DNA from: an uncultured Pelagibacteraceae bacterium
GTDB lineage: Bacteria > Pseudomonadota > Alphaproteobacteria > Pelagibacterales > Pelagibacteraceae
Direction: 5' to 3'
Assembly: GCA_902583295.1 (NCBI GenBank)
Contig: CACHUY010000001.1
Location: forward strand, 1-64,000
Length of the DNA: 64,000 bases
Shown in pieces: positions 1 through 7,764 of this stretch. The stretch's first letter is position 1. Every line of letters starts with the position of its first letter. Under the pieces are notes generated by a model. It ran no database searches. It saw only the letters and a list, made by a program, of their open reading frames with translations, and was not told the origin of the DNA. Made by a program: the position numbers and the translations under genes.

Positions 1-195
1 TAACACATATCCGGGAAAGTATTTCTTTTTCCTTTGAATTCTTTTACCTCTTTTTACCTCGGTAACATCATGAGTTGGAACAACGATTTCCTCAAATTTT
101 TCACTTATTTTAGCTTTATCTGCTTCTTCTTTGATTAATGAAGCAACTTTATTTTCAAAACTAGAATGAGATTGAACAATGTACCAATTTTTCAT
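1..195 (-). CDS. nusG: Transcription termination/antitermination protein NusG (N-terminal part, runs off window)
   Basis: Reverse strand reads MKNWYIVQSHSSFENKVASLI...; start overlaps the secE stop (TAATG); canonical secE-nusG order. Confidence 0.9.
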   Translation of the reverse strand, partial: MKNWYIVQSHSSFENKVASLIKEEADKAKISEKFEEIVVPTHDVTEVKRGKRIQRKKKYFPGYVL

Positions 196-386
196 TAAAT
201 ACTCACTTTAAGTAAAAGTTCTAAGAAAAACTTTAAAACTTGATCTAAAAGTAAGAAAAACAGAGACATCACCACAGCCATAGCAAATACCATCAAGGCA
301 CCTTGCAAAGTCTCTTTCCAAGTTGGCCAAGTAACTTTGAATGCCTCTTGTTTTACTTCTTGAATAAATTTTATTGGGTTTTTCAT
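195..386 (-). CDS. secE: Preprotein translocase subunit SecE
   Basis: 63 aa single-TM protein, EVKQEAFKVTWPTWKETLQGALMV motif, upstream of nusG. Confidence 0.93.
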   Translation of the reverse strand: MKNPIKFIQEVKQEAFKVTWPTWKETLQGALMVFAMAVVMSLFFLLLDQVLKFFLELLLKVSI

Positions 387-403
387 ACTTTTTTAGCTCT
401 AAT

Positions 404-479
404 TGGCAGGAGCGGAGGGACTCGAACCCTCAGCCTCCGGTTTTGGAGACCGGCGCTCTACCAATTGAGCTACACTCCT
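404..479 (-). tRNA. tRNA-Trp(CCA)
   Basis: Cloverleaf AGGAGTGTAGCTCAATTGGTAGAGC...GGTCTCCAAAACC...GGTTCGAGTCCCTCCGCTCCTGCCA; encoded CCA. Confidence 0.95.
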
Positions 480-489
480 ATTTATAGAG

Positions 490-1680
490 TTACTCTATAA
501 TTTTAGTTACTACTCCTGCTCCAACAGTTCTTCCACCTTCACGAATAGCAAAATTTAATTTTTCGGCCATTGCAATCGGTGTAATTAATTTAACTGTGAA
601 TTTAGCATCGTCACCTGGCATAACCATTTCAGTTCCAGCTGGTAATTCTACTTCACCTGTTACATCTGTTGTTCTAAAATAAAACTGCGGTCTGTATTTA
701 GTAAAGAAAGGAGTGTGTCTTCCACCCTCATCTTTTTTAAGTACATATGCTTGGGCTTCAAATTTAGTGTGTGGGGTAATTGACCCAGGTTTACAAAGTA
801 CTTGACCTCTTTCGATATCATCTCTTTCTATACCTCTCAATAAAATTCCAACATTATCGCCCGCTTCACCTGTATCTAAAAGCTTTCTAAACATTTCAAC
901 ACCAGTACAAACTGATTTTTTTGTTTCTTTGATCCCAACGATTTCAACTTCTTCACCAGTTTTAATCACACCTGATTCAACTCTACCAGTTGCAACTGTT
1001 CCTCTACCAGAAATTGAAAATACATCCTCAACAGGCATTAGGAAAGGCTTGTCTACTTCTCTAGCCGGTTGTGGGATATGTTCATCAACAGCTTTCATTA
1101 ATTCTAAAATTGAATTTTTTCCAATTTCGTCATCTCTTCCTTCAACAGCTGCTAAAGCAGAACCTTTAACGATTGGTGTTTTATCACCAGGGTATTTATA
1201 AGAAGTTAAAAGTTCTTTTATTTCTTCTTCTACAAGTTCAATCATTTCTTTATCGTCAACTTGATCAACTTTATTTAGATAAACAACAATTGCTGGAATA
1301 CCAACTTGTCTGCCTAAGAGAATATGTTCTCTAGTTTGTGGCATTGGGCCGTCTGCAGCGTTTACAACTAAAATCGCACCATCCATTTGTGCTGCACCAG
1401 TAATCATATTTTTTACATAGTCAGCGTGACCTGGACAATCTACGTGAGCATAGTGTCTCTTTTCAGTTTCATACTCCACGTGAGCGGTTGAAATTGTTAT
1501 TCCTCTTTCTTTTTCCTCTGGCGCTTTATCAATTTGATCGTAAGCAACAGCAGTTCCACCGCCTGCTTGTGCTAATACATTTGTGATTGCAGCAGTAAGA
1601 GTTGTTTTACCATGGTCGACATGACCAATAGTCCCAATGTTACAGTGGGGTTTATTTCTTACAAATTTTTCTTTCGACAT
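490..1680 (-). CDS. tuf: Elongation factor Tu
   Basis: [36 protein letters not shown], full length 396 aa. Confidence 0.98.
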   Translation of the reverse strand: MSKEKFVRNKPHCNIGTIGHVDHGKTTLTAAITNVLAQAGGGTAVAYDQIDKAPEEKERGITISTAHVEYETEKRHYAHVDCPGHADYVKNMITGAAQMDGAILVVNAADGPMPQTREHILLGRQVGIPAIVVYLNKVDQVDDKEMIELVEEEIKELLTSYKYPGDKTPIVKGSALAAVEGRDDEIGKNSILELMKAVDEHIPQPAREVDKPFLMPVEDVFSISGRGTVATGRVESGVIKTGEEVEIVGIKETKKSVCTGVEMFRKLLDTGEAGDNVGILLRGIERDDIERGQVLCKPGSITPHTKFEAQAYVLKKDEGGRHTPFFTKYRPQFYFRTTDVTGEVELPAGTEMVMPGDDAKFTVKLITPIAMAEKLNFAIREGGRTVGAGVVTKIIE

Positions 1681-1726
1681 TACTTTTTTACCTCAGTTTT
1701 ATTTGTTTCATTACTAATTTTTATCT

Positions 1727-1800
1727 TGGAGCGGGTAAAGGGAATCGAACCCTTACATCCAGCTTGGAAGGCTAGCGTTCTACCATTGAACTACACCCGC
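1727..1800 (-). tRNA. tRNA-Gly(TCC)
   Basis: GCGGGTGTAGTTCAATGGTAGAAC...CCTTCCAAG...GGTTCGATTCCCTTTACCCGCTCCA. Confidence 0.95.
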
Positions 1801-1846
1801 ACAACCCCAAGAGTAACACTCCATTGCCACTTAAAATTCTACTGAA

Positions 1847-1932
1847 TGGTGGAGGGGGAAAGATTCGAACTTTCGAAGACCGAAGTCAACGGGTTTACAG
1901 CCCGCCCCATTTGACCGCTCTGGAACCCCTCC
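1847..1932 (-). tRNA. tRNA-Tyr(GTA)
   Basis: GGAGGGGTTCCAGAGCGG...GGCTGTAAACC...long variable arm...CCCCCTCCACCA. Confidence 0.94.
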
Positions 1933-2060
1933 TATGGGGAAGTGTCCCCTGTTCAATAAAGCTTCAAACAACATGCGTTTTATATATTTTATTTATGCAA
2001 ATGCAACACGTGATTTAATAGGCAAATATTCATAAAAACGTGTAAAACTCATGATAATTT

Positions 2061-2804
2061 ATGAACAAATCCTCTTTTTTTATAGTTGGTCAGCACGCTG
2101 TTATTGAAGCTCTCCGAAACCCACAAAGAAAGGTTTTAAGAGTATTTTTAACTGAAGAAGCAAAAAAAAATATTCACAGAAAAAACCAAAATAAAAATCT
2201 TTTAGAAGACGTTAAAGTTTATTTTAAATCAAAAAAAGAGCTGGATAAATATTCATCTAAAGAACAGTTAATGCATAATGGGTATGTTGCTGAGGTAGAA
2301 CGTCTAGATCAACCTGATCTTAAAAAATTTATAAAAGATAAAAATAATCTTACATTTGTTTGTTTGGATGAAGTAACAGACCCAAGAAATATTGGTTCTT
2401 TAATTAGGAGTGCAGCATCATTTAAAATTGATGGTTTAATTATAAAAGAAAGACATTTTCCAAGTGATAGCAAGTTAATGTACAAGTCCGCTAGCGGATG
2501 TATGGAGCATTTAAATATTTTTGAAGTATCTAATATAAATTCAACACTTAAAAATTTAAGAGAAAAAAATTTTTGGGTTTATGGTTTTGATGCGAGAGGT
2601 GAAAAGAATTTTACAGACATCAAGTGGGAAGGAAATAATATTTTATTATTTGGATCTGAGGGTTTTGGTATGAGGCAACATACTGGTAAATATGCCGATT
2701 TCTTTGTTAAAATAAATATTAATGATAAGATTGAAAGCTTAAATATTTCTAATAGTGCGGCTATTGTCTTTCATCATTTAAGTTATATTAAAAAAAAGAG
2801 TTGA
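2061..2804 (+). CDS. rlmB: SpoU/TrmH-family RNA methyltransferase (RlmB-like)
   Basis: GQHAVIEALRNP N-terminus; LDEVTDPRNIGSLIRSA and LLFGSEGFGMR SPOUT motifs. Confidence 0.85.
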   Translation: MNKSSFFIVGQHAVIEALRNPQRKVLRVFLTEEAKKNIHRKNQNKNLLEDVKVYFKSKKELDKYSSKEQLMHNGYVAEVERLDQPDLKKFIKDKNNLTFVCLDEVTDPRNIGSLIRSAASFKIDGLIIKERHFPSDSKLMYKSASGCMEHLNIFEVSNINSTLKNLREKNFWVYGFDARGEKNFTDIKWEGNNILLFGSEGFGMRQHTGKYADFFVKININDKIESLNISNSAAIVFHHLSYIKKKS

Positions 2805-2837
2805 TTATTGAATAAATAGTTAATAATTATTGCGCAT

Positions 2838-2913
2838 GCCCTTGTAGCTCAGTTGGTAGAGCAATTGATTTGTAATCAATAGGTCCGCGGTTCGAATCCG
2901 TGCGGGGGCACCA
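2838..2913 (+). tRNA. tRNA-Thr(TGT)
   Basis: GCCCTTGTAGCTCAGTTGGTAGAGC...GATTTGTAATC...GGTTCGAATCCGTGCGGGGGCACCA. Confidence 0.95.
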
Positions 2914-2933
2914 TCACTCAACTAAATCAACAT

Positions 2934-3515
2934 TTATAATTTTTTATCATTTAGCTTAGTCATAGCTTTTCCAGGGGAAAAAGTATAATCATTGTCATCC
3001 ATTAATTTTCCACTTCCATCATAAAGTTTCCAATTAAATTTTACTTTATCTTTTTGCTTCTTACCTAATTTTAAAATAGTCAATTCTATTTTTCTTGGCT
3101 TACCACCTGAAGCACCTTTAAATGATCTGGTCTCACCTTCTTTCCAAACTCCTAAAGGAAATTTACATCCATTTTTTATTACTCTTCCTCCACGTCTACT
3201 ATCCCAAACTCTACCAATACACTGTCCATCATTAGTGACTGAAAATAACTGTGTTTTTAATCCGCTTTGACCTTTTCTTGTTCTTTTATATACTTTTATT
3301 GTTTTTCCGGTTTGAGGATTTTTCCAATCCTCAGGTCCAACTATTTTTTTTCTTTTCTTTTCACCAAATATCAAATTAGCATTAGTAAATTTAATTTCTG
3401 TATCTTCTCTTATTTCACCGCCAGTGAAGAGCTCTAAAGGAATAAATCTTTCAGCAGCTGATACCGGAATAATCCACAACAAACCCAAAACCACTATCCC
3501 TAAAAATTTTTTCAT
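2934..3515 (-). CDS. Secreted/periplasmic hypothetical protein
   Basis: Signal peptide MKKFLGIVVLGLLWIIPVSA; ORF start moved from 3545 to the internal ATG. Confidence 0.6.
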   Translation of the reverse strand: MKKFLGIVVLGLLWIIPVSAAERFIPLELFTGGEIREDTEIKFTNANLIFGEKKRKKIVGPEDWKNPQTGKTIKVYKRTRKGQSGLKTQLFSVTNDGQCIGRVWDSRRGGRVIKNGCKFPLGVWKEGETRSFKGASGGKPRKIELTILKLGKKQKDKVKFNWKLYDGSGKLMDDNDYTFSPGKAMTKLNDKKL

Positions 3516-3520
3516 GAGTC

Positions 3521-3658
3521 TTACCACGCTGTTAGTTTCAAGCATCTAGATACGTCTTCAATACGAACATAACAACCTAAGAATGACATAATTTTAAATG
3601 AAAAAAAACCAACTACTAAGACAATTACTACAAGGGCGACTGGATGGATTTTTTTCAT
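3521..3658 (-). CDS. Small predicted membrane protein (45 aa), absent from the ORF track
   Basis: Hand translation MKKIHPVALVVIVLVVGFFSFKIMSFLGCYVRIEDVSRCLKLTAW*; one hydrophobic helix; ends 5 nt before the 3515 start. Confidence 0.45.
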   Translation of the reverse strand: MKKIHPVALVVIVLVVGFFSFKIMSFLGCYVRIEDVSRCLKLTAW

Positions 3659-3660
3659 TA

Positions 3661-4347
3661 TCAAGTCTTATTTACACCAGTTGGATGAGCTACTCCATCA
3701 ATCACTAACTTTGGTTCAACACCTACATCAATTAATTGAGGTCTTGAATTTAGATAAGATTTAACAGTTTCTATCGACTCAATATCTTCAATAAATTTTT
3801 CAAGTCTTGGAAATTGATTTATTAGTTTTGGATCAAGTAACTTAGATAAATCTAAATGATGATATACGGCAAAATCACACGCATGTGGCTTGTCATCTAC
3901 ATAAAACTTTTTGTCATTGTATTTTAAAGCTCTATCCAGATCCTCAAATCTAGAATTTAAAAAAGGTATCATATCCTCACGTTTCTTTTTAAAACGATCC
4001 CCAACTGAAAAATTTATAGTAGGATTAAGAGGCATAAATAATTCTTGTGCACTCTGCATTACTGCATTTGCTTTAGCATTTACTATTGGATCAAATATTT
4101 CTATACCTGCAATTTTTTCGATGAAGTTTAGTATTGCAATGCTCTGGCAAATTTCATGCTTTTGATCTACTACAAGCATTGGCAGTTGTCTAAATGGTAC
4201 TTTTGATTTTATTTCAGACCATTCTTTTCCATAGTAATCCCATGACATTATATCGTCATATTTAAGCTTGGTATAATGAAGAAGAAGTCTTGGAGCTTCT
4301 GCTAAAGCTCTCATTTTAAAATATACTAACTCTAATTTATGTTTCAT
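3661..4347 (-). CDS. Glutathione S-transferase-like protein
   Basis: YFKMRALAEAPRLLLHYTKLKYDD...VPFRQLPMLVVDQ...ICQSIAILNFI, thioredoxin-fold GST N-domain. Confidence 0.85.
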   Translation of the reverse strand: MKHKLELVYFKMRALAEAPRLLLHYTKLKYDDIMSWDYYGKEWSEIKSKVPFRQLPMLVVDQKHEICQSIAILNFIEKIAGIEIFDPIVNAKANAVMQSAQELFMPLNPTINFSVGDRFKKKREDMIPFLNSRFEDLDRALKYNDKKFYVDDKPHACDFAVYHHLDLSKLLDPKLINQFPRLEKFIEDIESIETVKSYLNSRPQLIDVGVEPKLVIDGVAHPTGVNKT

Positions 4348-4349
4348 GG

Positions 4350-5234
4350 TTATTTTTTTTGTAGTTCGTAAATAGAAACATAATGTTTTTTCTTAGGCAA
4401 TGGAATTATAGTTGGAACTTTAGTTAATCTTGGTTTTAAAGACTTTTTTCCAACAATAATATTTTTATTATAATTTTCTAAGTTAACTTCAGGATGAGGG
4501 TTTCCATCATTAATTAACGGCCAAGCATCACATGCTCTATAACCAAAAAGAATTAAAGGTCTTGAACTTTTCATTTGATTGCTACCAGATCCATGAACAG
4601 ATCTGCAATGAAAAAAAACAACTGTTCCAGCAGTTCCTGTAATTGAAATACTATTATCAACTCCAATTTTGTTCTTACTTGTATCAATTTTTCCAACAAA
4701 AAAGTTTTCATTACTATGATGGCTATATAGTTTTTTTGTGTGCGAATTTTTTATTATTTTAAGAGGTCCATTTTTTTCTGTGCAATCGTCTAAATAAATA
4801 CCAACAGTTACCAAATCATCATTAGTATGAGGATAAAAAGCCCAATCTTGATGCCACCCAACCTCGCTTCCTTTTTTCTTATTTGGAAGCTTAAAATTTA
4901 ATTTCCCCAAATGAAATCTTACTGATCCACCTATCAGTTTTTTAACTATTGATATTATTTTTTTATTTCTAGACAAATCATAAAAAATTTTATGTCTGTT
5001 TTGAGGATTATTAAGTCTTAAAATTTCTTTATTTTTTGAAGAATCGGAGTTGTAAACAAAATGATAATTATCATAAGTTTGGGTTCCATTTGTAACCTTC
5101 TTTTTATTTTTTTGTTTATCTTGAGCTACAACCTCATTTACGACTTTATTTATCTTATCTATCATTTTTTTATCAATTAAATTTTTTTTTAAAAGATAAC
5201 CATTTTTTTTAAAAAAGATTTGGTCTGTATCCAT
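4350..5234 (-). CDS. Phytanoyl-CoA dioxygenase (PhyH) family protein
   Basis: FFKKNGYLLKKNLI..., EVGWHQDWAFYPHTN (HxD), VHGSGSNQMKSSRPLILFGYR. Confidence 0.8.
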   Translation of the reverse strand: MDTDQIFFKKNGYLLKKNLIDKKMIDKINKVVNEVVAQDKQKNKKKVTNGTQTYDNYHFVYNSDSSKNKEILRLNNPQNRHKIFYDLSRNKKIISIVKKLIGGSVRFHLGKLNFKLPNKKKGSEVGWHQDWAFYPHTNDDLVTVGIYLDDCTEKNGPLKIIKNSHTKKLYSHHSNENFFVGKIDTSKNKIGVDNSISITGTAGTVVFFHCRSVHGSGSNQMKSSRPLILFGYRACDAWPLINDGNPHPEVNLENYNKNIIVGKKSLKPRLTKVPTIIPLPKKKHYVSIYELQKK

Positions 5235-5239
5235 TTGAT

Positions 5240-6010
5240 TTAGTTTGTTTCTCTTCTTAATTGCTCAATTTTAATTTTTTTTTGCAGACTTCTGTTTTTA
5301 TCATAAAGCAGATTAAACTTAATTTTGTTGTTAGTTTTAACCGTAATAGACTTTGCGTTTCTTACTTCAAGATTATCAGCAACCGCACTTATAGGCCTTT
5401 TAGCTGGGTTTAAATTAGTGATAGTAATTTTTGATTTATCATTAACAATTTTTCCTCTCCATCTTCTAGGTCTAAATGGGCTTATTGGAGAAATGGATAA
5501 TTTTTTTGAATTTAAACTTAAAATTGGACCATGAACTGATAAATTATAAGCAGTACTTCCTGCAGGAGTTGACACTAAAACACCATCTGAAACTAATTTT
5601 TTAATTATTTGTCTAGAACCTTGTTTAATCGATAATGAAGCTGCCTGTCTACTTTGTCTAAGAACAGATACCTCATTAATAGCGAGTGATTTTTTTGATT
5701 TATTATTTTTATTTTTAACTGTCATTTCTAAAGGAGAAATTGAAATCATATTGGCTTTTTTTAAATTTTTAATAATATTTTTTGAAGAAAATATATTCAT
5801 TAGAAAACCGTAATTTCCTGAATTAATTCCATAAAATTGTTTTTTTGAATTCTTATTTTTTTTTAATGTTTGAAGCATAAAACCATCACCCCCTATAACA
5901 ATTACCAGATTTGATTTTTTAAATTGATTAGCTTCAATTTTTTTGGTGAGAATATTTTTAATTCTAAGAGATTTTTTATTTTTATCTGAAATGATTTGAG
6001 TTTTATTCAC
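5240..6010 (-). CDS. nadK: NAD kinase
   Basis: VIVIGGDGFMLQTLKK (GGDG), YGINSGNYGFLMN, STPAGSTAYNLSVHGPIL. Confidence 0.92.
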   Translation of the reverse strand: MNKTQIISDKNKKSLRIKNILTKKIEANQFKKSNLVIVIGGDGFMLQTLKKNKNSKKQFYGINSGNYGFLMNIFSSKNIIKNLKKANMISISPLEMTVKNKNNKSKKSLAINEVSVLRQSRQAASLSIKQGSRQIIKKLVSDGVLVSTPAGSTAYNLSVHGPILSLNSKKLSISPISPFRPRRWRGKIVNDKSKITITNLNPAKRPISAVADNLEVRNAKSITVKTNNKIKFNLLYDKNRSLQKKIKIEQLRRETN

Positions 6011-6014
6011 TTAA

Positions 6015-6100
6015 TGGTGCCCTCGGCCAGACTCGAACTGGCACTCCGCAAGCGGCAAGGATTTTAAGTCCTTTGTGTCTACCAATTTCACCACGAGGGC
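6015..6100 (-). tRNA. tRNA-Leu(TAA), attachment-site target of adjacent elements
   Basis: GCCCTCGTGGTGAAATTGGTAGACAC...GGACTTAAAATCC...CCAGTTCGAGTCTGGCCGAGGGCACCA; complete cloverleaf with CCA. Confidence 0.95.
6060..6100 (-). repeat. att copy 1: 5' half of tRNA-Leu(TAA)
   Basis: gattttaagtcctttgtgtctaccaatttcaccacgagggc, present again at 7601 and 9945. Confidence 0.9.
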
Positions 6101-6116
6101 TCCTAGATTTTGCATT

Positions 6117-6144
6117 GTTATATCTGTATTTATTTATAACTCAA
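6117..6144 (-). promoter_or_regulatory. Promoter of intact tRNA-Leu (TTGAGT-16 bp-TATAAC)
   Basis: Reverse strand -35-like TTGAGT and -10-like TATAAC; same position relative to the tRNA 5' end as in the displaced copy at 10001-10028. Confidence 0.55.
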
Positions 6145-6385
6145 GTCACCAAACAACTACAAGTATAAGTTTGTGTGGCCGGTGTGTGACTATGATTGAT
6201 CGAGGGGTCCCAAATGGAAGTCAAAATTAGCATTAATTATCGACCCCTATCCACCTCTTTTAAAAAAACCTTTAGATTATATTGCCTACTATACTTGGAT
6301 ATAAAGATAAGGTCCTAACAAATACTTTTTCATAAGTACCTAACCTAAAAAAATATTATAAAATTTTTATTTTTTAATTTAAAGA

Positions 6386-7309
6386 TTATTGAATTTCATT
6401 AGCTAAATGTGTCCAATAATTTTCTACATTTGGTTGATGAGAAATTCTATTTTTATCAAAAGCTAATAAACTTTTTTTAGCTCCAAAAATATATTTAATA
6501 CCAAATTTTATCTCTTTAGCATCTGGCGAATCAGATTCCGTTACTCCTGGTCTATAATCTATCAACTCGTAACTTGCAGTTAATGTAATTGGATAGTCTG
6601 AAAGTAAATATTCCATATTCACTAAATGAGAATTAGCCTCAGCCATATCATTAGCATTTTGATTATTATCTCTTCTGCCCTCTACTACATTGTAAGCATA
6701 ACCAGCTCTTAGATTTTCATCAAAATATTTTTGCAAATAATAATTATAATTAGTATTTGGATCATTAGTTGTAAAACCCTCAGTGTAATAATCATAAGCT
6801 CTTACTTCTCCAAATGATCCACCAATTCTTATTTTTTTATTATCAAAAAATTTGTTTGCTTGCACACCATAGAACCAAAAATGAGCATCATCATCCCGAT
6901 CATCTCCTCGATCCCTGTTTTCAGAATAATTTACGAATAATCCAAAATTTAGATGATTAAAATTTTTTTGTATGTTGATTTTATTGGATAATATGTGTCC
7001 AGTTGCATCATTATCATTCTTTTCCATTTGATAAGCCTCATAAGATAAATCGTACTGTCCTAATATATTCCCATCTAGAAAATTATTACTTAAAGATAGT
7101 TGTACTCTAGTGAATGGTTGGCCAGGATTTTTATTATCAACTTGACCATCATACTTAGTTTCTGCTTGTTCAACATGCAAATAGCCTTTAAGTAGGTTGT
7201 TTGCAGTTGCGTCAGTGAATGAGGATAATGAAGAAACTAGAAAAGTTATTAATAATAAAATAATATTTAATCTAAAATTATACGAAAATATTTTTTTTTC
7301 ACTGTGCAT
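6386..7309 (-). CDS. Putative outer-membrane beta-barrel/porin-like protein
   Basis: N-terminal hydrophobic signal; alternating amphipathic strands (YDLSYEAYQM, HLNFGLFVNYSENR, LTASYELIDYRPG, EIKFGIKYIFG). Confidence 0.6.
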   Translation of the reverse strand: MHSEKKIFSYNFRLNIILLLITFLVSSLSSFTDATANNLLKGYLHVEQAETKYDGQVDNKNPGQPFTRVQLSLSNNFLDGNILGQYDLSYEAYQMEKNDNDATGHILSNKINIQKNFNHLNFGLFVNYSENRDRGDDRDDDAHFWFYGVQANKFFDNKKIRIGGSFGEVRAYDYYTEGFTTNDPNTNYNYYLQKYFDENLRAGYAYNVVEGRRDNNQNANDMAEANSHLVNMEYLLSDYPITLTASYELIDYRPGVTESDSPDAKEIKFGIKYIFGAKKSLLAFDKNRISHQPNVENYWTHLANEIQ

Positions 7310-7600
7310 TAAAAATTAATAAAATAAATAAATTATTATTAAAATAAAATAAACTGCGACAATTTATTAGTCTTCTAAAGCTGAATCAATTATCCATTCT
7401 GAATGAATGACCTTTATGCTTACTCTTTATTTAAAATATCTTTATCTGTGAACCTAATACTGTGTGGCTTATGTGTGACTTTCTTCTTCTTTTTATTTGT
7501 TTCCATACATAAATAAGTATGCAAACCTAAAAGTCTTTTAGTATCAATAGTTCTGGGTAGCTGTGGGCTGTTGAGACTAGAATTAAATTAACTCTATTTA

Positions 7601-7641
7601 GATTTTAAGTCCTTTTTGTCTACCAATTTCACCACGAGGGC
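7601..7641 (-). repeat. att copy 2: displaced tRNA-Leu 5' half, 1 mismatch in 41
   Basis: gattttaagtcctttttgtctaccaatttcaccacgagggc. Confidence 0.92.
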
Positions 7642-7659
7642 ATTAATGAATTTCATGAG

Positions 7660-7688
7660 TATTTATGCTAATATTTATAATTGAACAA
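7660..7688 (-). promoter_or_regulatory. Weak promoter-like sequence upstream of att copy 2 (TTGTTC-17-TAAATA)
   Basis: Similar geometry to the two other tRNA-half copies. Confidence 0.25.
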
Positions 7689-7710
7689 GTTTAATAAGTA
7701 AATTTTTTTT

Positions 7711-7745
7711 ATTTTATCTCTCTGCTTACTAGTCTCTTACTAGTT
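7711..7745 (+). repeat. 35-bp direct repeat copy A flanking the MTase/nuclease pair
   Basis: attttatctctctgcttactagtctcttactagtt; 33/35 identical to 9787-9821. Confidence 0.9.
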
Positions 7746-7764
7746 ATCCTATAAAATCCTATAA

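Larger units (their letters stand above)
6101..7641 (-). mobile_element. Putative tRNA-targeted mini-element 1 (about 1.54 kb, no recombinase)
   Basis: Bounded by direct repeats of the tRNA-Leu 5' half; single cargo ORF on the same strand as the tRNA. Confidence 0.65.

Noticed and set aside
929-1201. 90-aa ORF antisense to tuf
   Set aside because: Antisense shadow of a highly conserved gene; no independent features.
1727-2913. tRNA cluster (Gly, Tyr, Thr) near tuf as an integration hotspot
   Set aside because: tRNAs are intact, no displaced copies nearby, and the tRNA-tuf-secE-nusG arrangement is common in proteobacteria.
6203-6248. Inverted repeat aggggtc...gacccct in element 1
   Set aside because: Only 7 bp of stem with a 32-nt loop; could be chance or a weak structure, not enough to call.
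7601-7641. Additional tRNA-Leu genes at 7601 and 9945
   Set aside because: Only the 5' half through the anticodon loop is present; no anticodon 3' stem, variable arm, T arm or acceptor 3' strand follows, so they are displaced fragments, not functional tRNAs.
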